Source of the DNA: Papilionanthe hookeriana x Papilionanthe teres
Taxonomy: Eukaryota > Streptophyta > Magnoliopsida > Asparagales > Orchidaceae
DNA length: 64,000 nucleotides
NCBI GenBank assembly: GCA_022702705.1
Contig: CM040421.1
Coordinates: 3,844,001 to 3,908,000 of the forward strand
Direction: 5' to 3'
Position numbers and translations under genes: made by a program. This document shows positions 35,993 to 47,159 of this stretch, in pieces (position 1 is the stretch's first letter; each line of letters begins with the position of its first letter). The notes beneath the pieces were generated by a model. The model was not told where the DNA came from, made no database searches, and worked only from the letters and a program-made list of their open reading frames with translations.

Positions 35993-37019
35993 CAATTCTA
36001 AACTAAAATTTAATAGCATGATATTTTGAATATTTTTATTCTAAATGATTATTAACTTACATAAACACTTGAATAATATGGGAGCATTACTACTAATGGC
36101 AGCAAATGTTAATAATAATCAAAATTATGAGAAATTTTACTAATCTACTTGCTCTATTTATAAGAATTCAATTTCAAATTAGAGTATATAGATTTAAATA
36201 GTTTTTTAATCTGATTCTTTTAATTTTACCCTTCAAATCAAAATTAAAAAAAAATCATAAATTGATCATGTATATTTGAAAACGAGTTTATTTAAGCAAT
36301 ATGAAAACCCAAATTCTAAATGGGCCTCATGAGCTTAATGGATCGAGCCCACTGGCTATGCACTTAATAGTATGGTATTAACCTGACCAATTGTACTTGT
36401 TAGCCGTACATTTTTAAATGTTAAGTTATAGTGCTCCTTGTAACCCATAAGGACTCCACGAGTACTTCATATCAAGTTAGCATTCTTTTGTGTTCCTCGG
36501 AATGAGTTTATCAAGCCTTAGTCTTCATGTAAGTTCCTCCAGTTGAGCTCTCTTACACTGCCTGAGATCTTATTCCAAACTCATATGGACTATTTTGACA
36601 TTGCCACCAAGTTCTTTGAAACTTATATGCTACACCACTGAGCTCAATGGGCAATTCTTCGAGACAGAAGAAAGAGAACTTCAGACATATCACAATTTAT
36701 TAACAACAAGACAATCCACACCAGTGGTTTTGACGAAAATGAGTTTGCTCAAAATCATAATATACTAAATATAAAATAGTTTTATATTTCATTCCTTAGA
36801 CCTCTGCATGTGTATATATCAGCTTATGTGCCAGCTTCGTCGTCGAGATGATCGGGAAGCACATGCAAATGTAGCATGATCAAATGTGATGTGATAGTTC
36901 TAGCAGAGTAGGAATGATTGACAGATGGAAAACATTCATCACAAGTTTATCGAGACACATAATAATGAAGAATGTGTCGACTGTGCGGAGTGGTGCATGC
37001 AAAACATACAACCCAAGTG
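35993..37019. other. Intergenic DNA, nothing recognised
   Basis: Mixed composition with no long frame. The 36.3-36.7 kb part is less AT-rich and may be decayed transposon. Confidence 0.45.
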
Positions 37020-37610
37020 CGGATGAGTGTGCCAAGGATGTAGTGGCTTGGGAATGAGTGTGTCGAGGAGGCTATGATACGAAAATGAGTGTGTTGAGGA
37101 GGCAATGGCTTGGGAATAAGTGTGCCAAAGTGTTAGTGACTTGGGAGTGAGTGTTTTGAGGTGGCAGTGACTCAGGAATGAGAGTGCCGAAAACGTAATG
37201 ACTCGAGAGTGAGTGTGTTGAGGTAGCAGTGATGCTGGAATGGTGTGCCTTAGAGGTAGTGAATCAAGAGGGTGAGTGTGTTGAGGAGGCAGTGACTTGG
37301 GATTGAGTCTGCCGAGGAGACAGTGACTCGAGAATGAGTGTGTTAAGGAGGCAGTGACTTGGGAATTAGTGTACCAAGGCGGCGGTGCTCGGGAGTGAGT
37401 GTACTAAGGTGGCAGTGACTCAGGAATGAGAGTGTCGAGGAGACAGTTCCTCCAAAATGAGTTTGTCGAGGAGGCAGTGACTCGAGAGCAGTGTGCTCAG
37501 GCGGCAGTGACGCGGGAATGAGTTTGTCAAGGAGGTAGTGAATCAAGAGGGTGAGTGTGCCGAGGAGGCAGTGACTTGGGGGTGAGTGTGCCGAGGGACC
37601 ACATAATGGG
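37020..37610. repeat. 31-bp minisatellite, about 19 copies
   Basis: A unit of about 31 bp built on GAGTGTGTTGAGGAGGCAGT, then GACTTGGGAAT, recurs with substitutions and indels of 1-3 bases. Open frames on the minus strand here (LPPRHTHP-like repeats) follow from the repeat and are not genes. Confidence 0.92.
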
Positions 37611-37919
37611 TAGGCTAGGTGTGCAAGCCATTCTTGAAGAAGAGACATGAGTGTCGAAGATGAGTGACTCAAATAGACTCAAACATGCAAGTGACGAACA
37701 TGTGGGATGCCGTGCAATAAATACATGTAGGAGTGTATTACTGTGAGTGCAAAACTGTAACATGAAGACGTCAAGGAGCCAACGTATAGAGTAATGTGCC
37801 CGTGGGAGGCTTAAATACTCTTTGCGAACATATGAGGGCATGCACTCACAAGTGTACAATAGGGTGCAGGGATGAACATTCTAACGCAAGAAAGCAGACG
37901 AGCATGAAACAATGCAACA

Positions 37920-38530
37920 CTCAAAGAAGTTTGGTCCAACCGACGAGGCTGGTGGGTTCGATAGAACGAGCCGACGAAGCATGTCGATCGATCGGATCAT
38001 GTTGGTGTGGCTGATCTACCGAGTCGATAAAAGATAGACGGTCATGACGATCGAGCTGATGGGATGAGCTGACAAAATATGTTGATTGATCAGAACAGAA
38101 TGGTGCTGTCGATCGATCGAGTCAATTTAAAAGAAAATTGATCATGTCGGACGGGCTGGTGGGACCGATTGGACAAGCTGACAAAATATATCAATCGATC
38201 AGAGTGCGCTGGTACGACCGGTCAGTCAATTTGATAAAAGATAGACGATCATGCCTATTAGATCGGTATGGCCGATCGGACGAGCCGACAAAACATGTCG
38301 ATCGAACGGATCATGCAGGCGCATCCGATCAGATGAGTCAACAAAAGATATCAATCGAATCAAGCCAGTGCTGTCGATCGGATTGTCGACAAAATATAGT
38401 CGGTTGTGCCAATTAGGCCGGTGGGACTGATCGGATGAGCGAACGAAGCATGTTGACCGATCAAATTCACAAGATGTCGATTGATCATATCAGGCATGTG
38501 CGGTCGATCAGACCAGTCAACAAAATATAT
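37920..38530. repeat. Tandem array of about 105-bp units rich in GATCGATC
   Basis: About five divergent units share the order CGATCGGA-like, GAGCCGACAAA, CATGTCGATCGATC, GATCATG and ATAAAAGATAGACG. Units are 100-150 bp because of indels. CGATCG palindromes recur in every unit. Confidence 0.8.
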
Positions 38531-38830
38531 CCTGGCACCTAGTCATTGAGTCTAGAGCCTAGGCTCCACCCCTAGCTCCTACTTTCTGGCTTCTCAGGTT
38601 CAAGACTGCATTTTTGGGCTATTTTGGGTGCCTAGGCGCCCATGGCCGGTGCTGGTGCCTGGCGCCTAAGTGCTTAGGATCGGGCGCTGACTTTCTAGGC
38701 TCTCGGTTTTGAGCCCTTGGGTTGTTCAACGTGCCTAGGAACTCAGTACTAGTGCCGAGGCGCTAGGGCCTAGCGCCTAGGCATCCCCAGCTGGTTTCAA
38801 GGCGCCAGTCTGGCACGAAAAACCTAATTT
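38525..38830. repeat. Cluster of GCCTAGGC-type palindromes
   Basis: The motifs GCCTAGGCGC, GCGCCTAAG, GAGCCTAGG and GCGCCTAGGC recur in both orientations in a GC-richer stretch. No reading frame. It borders the array before it. Confidence 0.65.
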
Positions 38831-41084
38831 TTAACTGGAAACTTCCGACGATGGATTTATTTCTTTTTGTAAGCTTTGGGAGGTTATACAGGACTATTAT
38901 AGTCCCAAAAATTCAAAAATAAGCAATTTAGTGGGCATTTTATCAGAGATTTTGATACGAATGGGTGTTTTGAATTGTCACGCGGGGATGGAGTTCTAAA
39001 ACCTAATTTTATCGGAAACGTCCACGAGTAGTTTTAACGAATTCCTTTGACCACAGGAGACTCCGATGTAGGGAGTAAGGACTTTAAATATTAGAATGGA
39101 CCATGAACATGGCTTATGCCATAATTGGTGCCACCAAACGGCGGGCTCTCCAGGGCAAGGCTGAATCATACACACCTAGGTTTTGTGCCCCAAACAGGCA
39201 CTAGGTGGTCTAGATAGATACCTTGAGCTATGTGATGCTATAAATGAATAGTAAATCATCCCAAGTCATTCAGGAGGGCACTATACACTTGTGATATCAA
39301 AAATTGATGCCAACAAAGAGAATAAAATGTTTCATAAAAAAATGTACACAAGCATCAAATATTTCTACATATAATATATAATTAAATGCATTTTATCATT
39401 TTTAAAAACATAGCTTAAAATTTTACAACCATCACATATTCTAATATTTTCTTAAATATCTCTAAAAAGATTAGCCCAATAAGATTTGTTCTAATAAATT
39501 TTTGAAGTAATTTTTCAATCACCAAAATGCTCTCAATATTTTGAATCACGACAAGGATCTTTTATATTCTTCTCTTTCAGATTAAAAAAATATCTCCTAA
39601 TAATTTGATCATTACATTTTTTTAAAGAGATATGGTCTATCACCACAAAAAAAAAATGCATTATGTAATTTTTTCTCTTTTTGTCTATCAAGGTAAATCA
39701 CATACCACAAAATATTTTTGAAACTTAAAGCAAACATATGTTTATTAGGAAAAATACTCGTTTATTTATTTTTAAATTTTTTGTGTTTTCAATTTTTAAT
39801 CTTGATAGATGATCCACAACTTAATTTTGTTATCCCTTTTTATCTATATTTTCAAATCAAATCTTGTAAAAGAAGAATCCATCTAATAAAAATTGAATTT
39901 ATATATTTTTTTAGTATACTTGATTCTTGCATGATTTGTATAAAAATTTACTTTAGCTCCAATCAAATCAAACTTCATTGCATAATCAAACTTCATTGCA
40001 AATCAAACTTCATTGCATGTTTTTACTAGCTTAATAGATAACATGAATCTTTTATCTTCACTAGAGCTATTTTAATTGTATAATCAAGTGCAGCATACAT
40101 AAGTTTAAAAGATATATTCCAATCTAGTGCTACAATAGCATGTACAATGCTTAATTCAATATTCAAATGCTTCTATGCACTCCTTATTAAATTTATAAGG
40201 AATTTTTTTTTTCTAAAAATTAACATAAATGTTTTGCTATACTAGAAAAGTTCCATATCAATCATAAGTTAAAATCCTGCTTGACCTAAAAAAATCATAA
40301 TTGCTTTAGTTTATGTGGGCAACAAAACTTTTCCTATAATGTAATTATGCATATTATTCCCTTAAATCTCTTTTGAGAAATATTTATGTCCTATTAACTA
40401 TGCTCTCAATAATCAAATTAACACTTCTTCTAATTTTAAACTAAGTTAATATCTTCACATTATCGTAAAACCAAAACATGTACTTCAAGACACTATCGAA
40501 AGATGTGTTGGTTACAAAAAAAATTATTCATAAATACTTCAATGCTCTGCTCAAAAAAATCTAAAATATAGTCATCATATATTTTTGAATAGTACTAAAA
40601 GTATTATAAAAACAAAATGACATTCTTCTAAAAATAAAAGTTTAATATGAGTTTATAAATACGATTTTTTCTTAAACCACAAGTGATATTAAAATTATTA
40701 TATTTTGAATAATCATCCTAAAAGTAATGAGATGTCATGCTATTCTCTCTTCATATGATTAAAGAGCAATGAAAAATGTTTTTTTTTTGGCGAATTGTAT
40801 ACTCTCCTATAGTTTACATAGATTCACCACTCAATGATTTGTCTAGCAGGAATTAGTTAATTATATTCATTTGATACCACAGTTACCCCTTAATTATTTG
40901 TACTCAGTAAGTAAGCTAATAGGTCCAAGTCCAAATTTTTATTAGTTTTCCATTGCACATACAAATCTACCTGATAAATCCTTATGCACTCACTATCATT
41001 ATCATTGGTAAATTTCATTATACGAATAATATAAAATTTCATTTTTTTATATTGAACTCTCGTAGTTAATTATTTTATCCAACA
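38831..41084. other. Intergenic DNA, mostly AT-rich
   Basis: The first 350 bp are balanced in composition and may be transposon-derived; the rest is AT-rich. A 103-codon frame at 39718-40029 consists of low-complexity hydrophobic residues with a threefold CAAATCAAACTTCATTGCA-type repeat at its end and is not credible. No feature is supported. Confidence 0.45.
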
Positions 41085-42430
41085 TCTTTCATTGCCCTTC
41101 AGGTGGCTAAAGAAGATTGTCATAAAATGATTGGGATTTTTAAAGCTTCCTCTACATCACACACAATAAAATCTATAAGACAAATTAATGTATCTACTTT
41201 AATTAGTACATCCTCACTAACTCATATAGGATGAGTTAAGGAATGATATGTCAATTAATGAGTTATAGTTGTAGGTCGTACTTCTTTTAATGCCAATTTC
41301 TTAAAGATTAAGAAAAGCACTAATTTGATATTGGCTCCTAAGTCACATACCCTCTTCCCAACTAAATTTGTCTCTTATAATGCAATGAAAGGTAAACTAC
41401 ATTCATTGTTTTGTGAAATTTCTTCTATGTTAATTCCATACACCCGTCCATTAAATCTACTATTAAAATTAGTTTTCTTCTTTTATATACGATCTATCAT
41501 GTATTTTACATAATTGGACATTTTTTAAGAGCTTCAGTAAATAATATATCAATTGTTAGCTTCTTCTCTTTAGATTGATTTTGAGAAGTAAATCCTAGTG
41601 GATAATTAGATCTAAGACTTGAGGGGTTGTTGACCTCCCACTAATTCCATCTTGGATTTTTTTTTATTTTTTTTATTTGAGAATGAATTATTTTGCCTAT
41701 TATTTATAAAATTCAATGGCTCCACAATTAAATGAAAAAATTCACCAAATTCAAAAACACCAAAATCATCATAAATCATAGGTGAACCATGACTTTGATT
41801 CACATGTATTTTATCTTGAGATCTAGGATTATAACTAGGATTTGAAAGGTTAATGTGGGTACTCCATCTAGGATTATTTCTATTTGAGAGTGGATTATTA
41901 TTATTCATAAAACTCAATGACTCCACATTTGGAGCATAAGATTCACAAAATTTAGAAACTCCATAAAAAGCATAAATGATGAGTGACCCATAATTTTGAT
42001 TCACATAGGTTATTTAGTATATTTGAAAGAGCTGCAACTTGTGAAGTCAAAATTAATAAAACCTCCATTTTATAAACACTAGTAACATTTTTATAGTCTT
42101 ATTAATAAGAGTGTCACTGAAAGTTATTAATAGTCATTCCTTCTATTAATGAATATGCTTTTAAAATGTTTGGATAATAAAGATTCTCTAGCTGTAACAT
42201 CTATAACTGTCCTCAAAGAAACCAGTATATAATTATATAAATTTTAATTTATCAAACAATTAAGAATGGAAAAAATGACGACACTACTTTAACAAGTCAT
42301 TAAGTCTCCTCAAAGCTTCATAGATCGAATCATTCTTCAATCGGTTAACAAAATTGATATCATTCCTTATTTTGGTAATTTTAGATGATGGAATTGGCCT
42401 AGGATTTTAAAGCTAAATCATTCCAAATGA
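41085..42430 (-). pseudogene. Athila-like gag-protease fragment, decayed
   Basis: Read on the minus strand from 42430: KIRNDINFVNRLKNDSIYEA and LRRLNDLLK (gag, family NDITSFxQFDGESIYEAWERFKDLLRKC), then an Asn/Pro-rich gag tail (NNNPLSNRNNPRW, NPSYNPRSQ). Next come EALKKMSNYVKYMIDRI, and the protease part CDLGANIKLV, KKLALKEVRPTTIT, VDTLICLIDFIV and IPIIL. Frequent stops. No RT, integrase or LTR was seen next to it, so it is an isolated old fragment. It is a separate copy from elements A, B and C and looks older. Confidence 0.75.
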
Positions 42431-42511
42431 TTATGGATCGTAGGAGTAGTGAGTTCAACCATATTTTAGCTTAGTATCATAGAGAAAAATGAAAAAGAAA
42501 AATCAAATTTA

Positions 42512-42756
42512 GGATTTGTTTGGGGCAGTACTGCAACTTATCAATAATCTGCGATAAGTTTAGTAAGCTAGCTATTATAAAATTTTATTTTAAAAAAAAA
42601 ATCATACTGCTGCAAAAAAACTGATCTAGGTGCGGTATGAAAAAATTGTTTTCTGCATTTTGAAAACGCATAAGCTGTCAAAATGCAGTTTACTCAAACA
42701 GGTCAGGTGCGTTTTCAAAACGTCATCGCACCAAATAAGCTGCCCCAAACGGACCC
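42512..42756. mobile_element. Tourist-like MITE (PIF/Harbinger type)
   Basis: Left end GGATTTGTTTGGGGCAG; the right end on the minus strand is GGGTCCGTTTGGGGCAG. TTA lies directly outside both ends (42509-42511 and 42757-42759), the target duplication of this superfamily. Length 245 bp, no coding content. It lies about 260 bp beyond the stop codon of the GH81 gene. Confidence 0.82.
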
Positions 42757-43019
42757 TTAGTAGCAACAATTGACTCTATTATGCTCATATAAGAAAGCCT
42801 AAACAATCACTAGTAATATTTGAGAATTTCATTGGCTTTAACTAAATGAAAAGAAGAAAGAGGCAATAAAAAATTTTATTCAGTAAAGGTGAAAATTTTC
42901 TTACATAATTCATTTCTTCCGGTTTCTTTCATACAGCTCCAACCCTTCTCTTCACATGCACTCATCACTATCAATAGTATATCACAAAATCACAACAGGA
43001 GTAACAGAAGCATAGTCCA

Positions 43020-45239
43020 TCAGTGACAATAATGACCAAACCACCCACCTCTCACCCCTCCCTCATCTTCTCCTCTGCTATAAACCCACCACAGCAAATT
43101 TGAAAGTGAATTCCCATCATCAAACCCATTCAAACTCCTAATCTTCTCCAAAGCCACCTCCTTTTCATAAACTCCCTCCATTGCATATACAAACCCTCTC
43201 CAGCCATCTGTAACTCCCTCCCTCGTCAACGCAGGCAATGCCCACTTCACCAGCTCCTTCACAAACCCAACATCTCTGAAAAGATCTTCCGTTACTGGCA
43301 ACAATGGCAGAACTTGAATCCCCAATCTACACTCTCTCCATTCAGCTGGGGCGAACCATAACCCACTGTCTCTTTTATTAGCCCACAAGACCCCCACCAC
43401 TCTGTTCTCCCTACTGAAATCATCCTCATACATTCCATCCCCTTCCCTCACATGCCACCATGTCTCTGCAGCAGCAATTTCGAATGCTGCCAGCGTAGAC
43501 CCGACCGCCACCAGATGGGCGTCGCCATAGCTCAGTCCCATGAGCGCCGCAGAGTAATATGCGTTCACGGCTTCACTTGTGCTCTCCTGATTGCGCCCAT
43601 CCGCAAACTCCGTAAGCCCTCCAGCCCAAGAATGCAACTTCCAGAGATCAAAGCATCGCAATCTGGCATAATTTGATCCAGACAAGTTTATGAAATCTGC
43701 CATGATTGAATAGGCTTGAGGTTTAAACTTTCTCCCCCATGATGGATCGAACTTGGCAAGCACCGCAATTGCATAGAGGAAGTAGCCGAGGTGGTAATGG
43801 TGGTCATTGAAGACACCAAAGCCAAAATCAGCACCGGAATCCGTCGATCCCTGCTTTGTTATAAGACCGCCCCATTTAGTATCATATAGGAATCCATTTC
43901 CATTAAAGGTTCCATCAAGCCATGGAGTTATATATGTCCTGAGGAAGCTCAGAACTGCGGGGATTACATCAGGGAAGCCAACTTCCTCTGCAATAAGAGC
44001 CAATCTTGCCGCTCTGGCAATCGCCTTACCGTAAAAATAAGATGAAGTCGTTTGAATCGGCGAAGAATCCAAAGCATTAACATCTTTAGATAAGGCATTA
44101 ACGATCTCTTGCACACCATCTTCGCTGACGCCATTCGTCGAATTCCATGTGGTCGACACTGGATCGGTTTTCAACAACCAAGAATCACCGACAATACCAA
44201 CCAGATCGCCGTCGATGCTCCGGTACTTGAAATCTTCAATTACGTTGGTGGATCCGCCGACGTCGAGGAGCCGGAGATGGAGGGGATGAGCGAGAAGAAG
44301 AAGATCACCCCACCCCTTCTTTTCCCACCTGTACTCGACGTACCCCGGCCTGGTGAATACAGCTTTACCGGCGACAGGATAACAGGATGAGTACTGATCA
44401 AGAATTGACTCATAGCTTGGGTCGGGGAGGAAGGCGAGCCGTATGACGCCGGTGAAGCCAGCTGCGGCGGTGAGCTGCGTGGTAGTGGATTGCTGGAATT
44501 GGATCGGGGAGGAGGAGTAGCAGAGGAAAGTCTGTCCGCTATTGAGCTGAAAGGTATATTTGGTGAAGGAGGTGTTGGGAATGACGGAAAGGAAGGCGTG
44601 GATGGAGGAGATTGAAATATCGGTGGCGTCGGTAAGGGTGGAGAGGGTTATAAACGGACTTCCACGTACTAGGAAGCAGCGCAGAGAGGGGGGCAGGTCT
44701 AGAGTTACACTGAGATCGTTGAAGGAGGAGATGATGTGGTTAGATTGGGAAGACGGAGAGGAGATGGTAAGGTCAGCGACGAAGGTTTGGTAGATGAAAG
44801 AAGAAGTGGCGAACCGAGAGGGGAAGGAGATGGAGAGGGAAGAGGAGGAGGATTTGATGAGGTAAGGGTGGATGTATTCAGGCTGGTCGCCATTTTTTAG
44901 GACGAAGTTTTGGAAGAAGGAGTTGGTGGGGAGAGGTGATGAGAGGAGTTGAGGGGAGAAAAAGGTTGATGGGTCAGGAAGGATTGGTGAGTTTGCTTGT
45001 GGAAAAAGGAAGGCTCGGCGATGGGAAGTTGGCATCTTGGCGAGAGATGGAAGGGGTTTATACGGTAGAAGAGGAAGAGGAAGAGGAAGAGGAAGAGGAG
45101 GAGGAGGAGGTTGAGGAAGTCTCCTCTTCTTCTTCTTGATGGCTTTATTTATAATTTTGGTGACAGATCTTCCAAGTCGCTTCATCTTCTTCAACATTTC
45201 CTGCCTTGTTTTACTGAAGGGTGGCTGATGAGTTGACAC
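43020..45239 (-). CDS. Endo-1,3-beta-glucanase, glycoside hydrolase family 81
   Basis: A single uninterrupted frame of 739 codons, within the plant GH81 size range. GH81 enzymes cut internal beta-1,3 bonds in glucans such as callose or fungal and oomycete wall glucan. The N-terminal half carries PLPTNSFFQNFVLKNGDQPE and IHPYLIKSS. The catalytic half has GFGVFNDHHYHLGYFLYA with candidate acid Asp479, then DGRNQESTSEAVNAYY with candidate base Glu552 and nearby Glu556, and a late ENRVVGVLWANKRD. Residues 17-41 are strongly basic and 42-60 a Pro/Leu run. No signal peptide is visible, as reported for some plant GH81 proteins including the soybean glucan-elicitor-binding protein. Met15 (codon 45195-45197) is an alternative start and matches the usual plant MLKK opening. 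No intron is needed. Confidence 0.95.
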   Translation of the reverse strand: MSTHQPPFSKTRQEMLKKMKRLGRSVTKIINKAIKKKKRRLPQPPPPPLPLPLPLPLLPYKPLPSLAKMPTSHRRAFLFPQANSPILPDPSTFFSPQLLSSPLPTNSFFQNFVLKNGDQPEYIHPYLIKSSSSSLSISFPSRFATSSFIYQTFVADLTISSPSSQSNHIISSFNDLSVTLDLPPSLRCFLVRGSPFITLSTLTDATDISISSIHAFLSVIPNTSFTKYTFQLNSGQTFLCYSSSPIQFQQSTTTQLTAAAGFTGVIRLAFLPDPSYESILDQYSSCYPVAGKAVFTRPGYVEYRWEKKGWGDLLLLAHPLHLRLLDVGGSTNVIEDFKYRSIDGDLVGIVGDSWLLKTDPVSTTWNSTNGVSEDGVQEIVNALSKDVNALDSSPIQTTSSYFYGKAIARAARLALIAEEVGFPDVIPAVLSFLRTYITPWLDGTFNGNGFLYDTKWGGLITKQGSTDSGADFGFGVFNDHHYHLGYFLYAIAVLAKFDPSWGRKFKPQAYSIMADFINLSGSNYARLRCFDLWKLHSWAGGLTEFADGRNQESTSEAVNAYYSAALMGLSYGDAHLVAVGSTLAAFEIAAAETWWHVREGDGMYEDDFSRENRVVGVLWANKRDSGLWFAPAEWRECRLGIQVLPLLPVTEDLFRDVGFVKELVKWALPALTREGVTDGWRGFVYAMEGVYEKEVALEKIRSLNGFDDGNSLSNLLWWVYSRGEDEGGVRGGWFGHYCH
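45067..45110 (-). repeat. GAGGAA/GAG microsatellite encoding the Pro/Leu run
   Basis: On the plus strand GAGGAA hexamers pass into GAG-type trinucleotides. On the coding strand this gives the PPPPPLPLPLPLPL segment of the GH81 protein. Such runs change length readily. Confidence 0.85.
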
Positions 45240-46490
45240 CTGGATAGGAGTTGGTGGTTAGGGTTTTTGGAAATTTAGTGGGCATTTCCTCGGCATCTCC
45301 ATTAAATTAAGGGCTTGATGACTTCTTATGTGACTTTGCGATTAAGTTTTTGACAATCCTGGAACAATGCCAAACCGTATCCAAGGAGGCTCCTGCAAGT
45401 TGATTAAGTTTCTTCTTTGGGTTTGGGATAAAGTCTTTGGAGTGGCATCATTGATGAGATGTCTGCTAATGGAAGAAGTTTGGATGTATTAGGGTTTTGA
45501 AGAGGAAAGGGAATGTAGAAGATGAAGGGAGGATTGTATTGAATTTGAAGGGGACTGGTTGTGGATTGTGTAAAGAGTGGATGCTTCATCTATTAGGTTT
45601 GCATGGCTTGCTTGGCTTTGAAGGGATGCAATGAAATGCCAATGGAATTAGATGACTTTCCTTTGCTATGTGTTTGTTCTTTAGGTCTTGCATATTGAAT
45701 GGAATTGAATTAATCCATTTTTTTTTGTTGGAATATTTTGACTCCAATATAACCTAAATTTTTTTATAATTTTAAATTTAATATGAAATGAATTAATATA
45801 AATTTTAAATGATTCATTTTTTTATTTTTTTATTTCAAATTATATATAATATTATAAAAATAATTATGGTTTAAATTAGATCAAATGATTCAAGTTAACT
45901 ATTTAAGACAACTAGATATCAAAATATGATAAAAAAAATAATATCTTTTTCAGAATATTAAACCTAATACTAAAAAGAGTTTGTTAATTAATAAACTTTT
46001 CTTAAACTTTTTCTATTAGGAAGGGTGATTCTCCTTCAAAATTTTCCCAACAACATCATTTTCTTATTTTCTTCCTCCACACATCTCTAAGCAAACAATT
46101 CTCACTTTCTTGTTCTTCTTCCTTATATATTCATTCATTTTCCATTTAATCAATTAATTTTTGTATTCATGAGGTATATTTTGTTTCATATTGCTTAAGA
46201 ATATTTGTTGTTATTTTTTTTACACTTGATATTATTGATTAGTAGTTTTGTGATGCCTTTGTTTGAGTGTTAGATAAAAGTCTTATTATGAATGGAAAAT
46301 TCATTTGGGGTGAGGGTCTATTTTATTTTGCAAGCAAGATTATATTATTCTTAATTTTTGGATCTAGGCCTAATTTATGTAATCTCTTCAATTGCTTGAC
46401 GTACATTAATTTAACTCTGTAATACATTTGATAATCTATGATCCAATATTCTCAACCTTCTATTTACATGAAAAAAGTATATAATAAAAA
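45240..46490. other. Upstream flank of the GH81 gene and AT-rich DNA
   Basis: The first 400 bp upstream of the gene (45240-45640) have pyrimidine-rich coding-strand sequence, as in plant leaders. A short minus frame at 45404-45589 shows no recognisable family. No convincing TATA box was placed. Beyond 45.7 kb the sequence is AT-rich with no features. Confidence 0.4.
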
Positions 46491-46491
46491 A

Positions 46492-46745
46492 AACAACGAC
46501 ATCAACAAAGCCTTATCCCACTAAGTGGGGTCGGCTACATGAATCCTTTTTCTCCATCGCGTCCTATTTGGTGTCATATTTTAATTTAATTCTAATAGAT
46601 TAAGATCATTTTTTATACAATAAGCCCAAGTTTAACTAGGTCTACCTCTGCCTTTCTTAACATTAGTCGAATCTAAAACATCTACTCTCCTAATCGGATC
46701 ATCAGATGGTTGACGTTTAATGTGACCAAACCATCTAAGGTGAAT
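46492..46745 (-). pseudogene. LINE (non-LTR retrotransposon) ORF2 C-terminal fragment
   Basis: On the minus strand the frame reads LRWFGHIKRQPSDDPIRR, VDVLDSTNVKKGRGRP, a stop, TWAYCIKNDLNLLELN, a stop, NMTPNRTRWRKRI and HVADPT, a stop, then WDKALL. This is the well-known tail of plant LINE reverse transcriptase ORFs (GRGRP, HVADP). Three in-frame stops. Only the 3' end is present, as usual for 5'-truncated LINE copies. Confidence 0.85.
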
Positions 46746-47100
46746 CTCCTGCTAACCTCTGGTGTTTTTGCCGAGGACAGAGGCTCTTCCCATGTAATGG
46801 GGAAGGCTACTCTCGGCTCAAGGCGGGACTTGATCGGTCGACGCTCCGTAGGCTTCTGGTAGGTGTCAATAGCGTCGGTGTGGGTGGTGGAGGTAAACTT
46901 GCGTTCTCCCGGGCGGAGCTTTGCGGGAATACGAGGCGGCAGTGCCTCTCCCCTCTGGGCAGATCCGTGAAATTGGCGGGCTGGTTCATCCTTCCTTACA
47001 ATCTTGGCTCGCACACGGGGTAAAACGGTGCACCCCATCCTTCTTAGTACCTTAGCAACTGAACAAAGTTCTTTCCGGACTACCCTTTCAAACACCCAAC
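46746..47100. other. GC-rich segment of unknown origin
   Basis: A clear rise in GC content, open on the minus strand (frames at 46682-47095 and 46807-46989), with segments such as RPIKSRLEPRVAFPITWEE. I recognise no family. It abuts the LINE fragment, so it could be the 5' part of that insertion, a captured gene piece or organelle-derived DNA. Confidence 0.35.
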
Positions 47101-47159
47101 AAATTTCAGAAAAGGGTGCGAGCCTCTTCCTCTTCTCACCTCGACGGTGGGATGGTGAC

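Noticed and set aside
37343..37859. Minus-strand frames rich in LPPRHTHP-like repeats
   Set aside because: Products of the 31-bp minisatellite, whose length is not a multiple of three.
39718..40029. 103-codon hydrophobic frame
   Set aside because: Composition is that of AT-rich DNA and it ends in a short tandem repeat; no domain.
43452..44893. Several open frames of 60-93 codons within the GH81 gene, mostly antisense to it
   Set aside because: Shadows of the real minus-strand coding sequence; no independent support.
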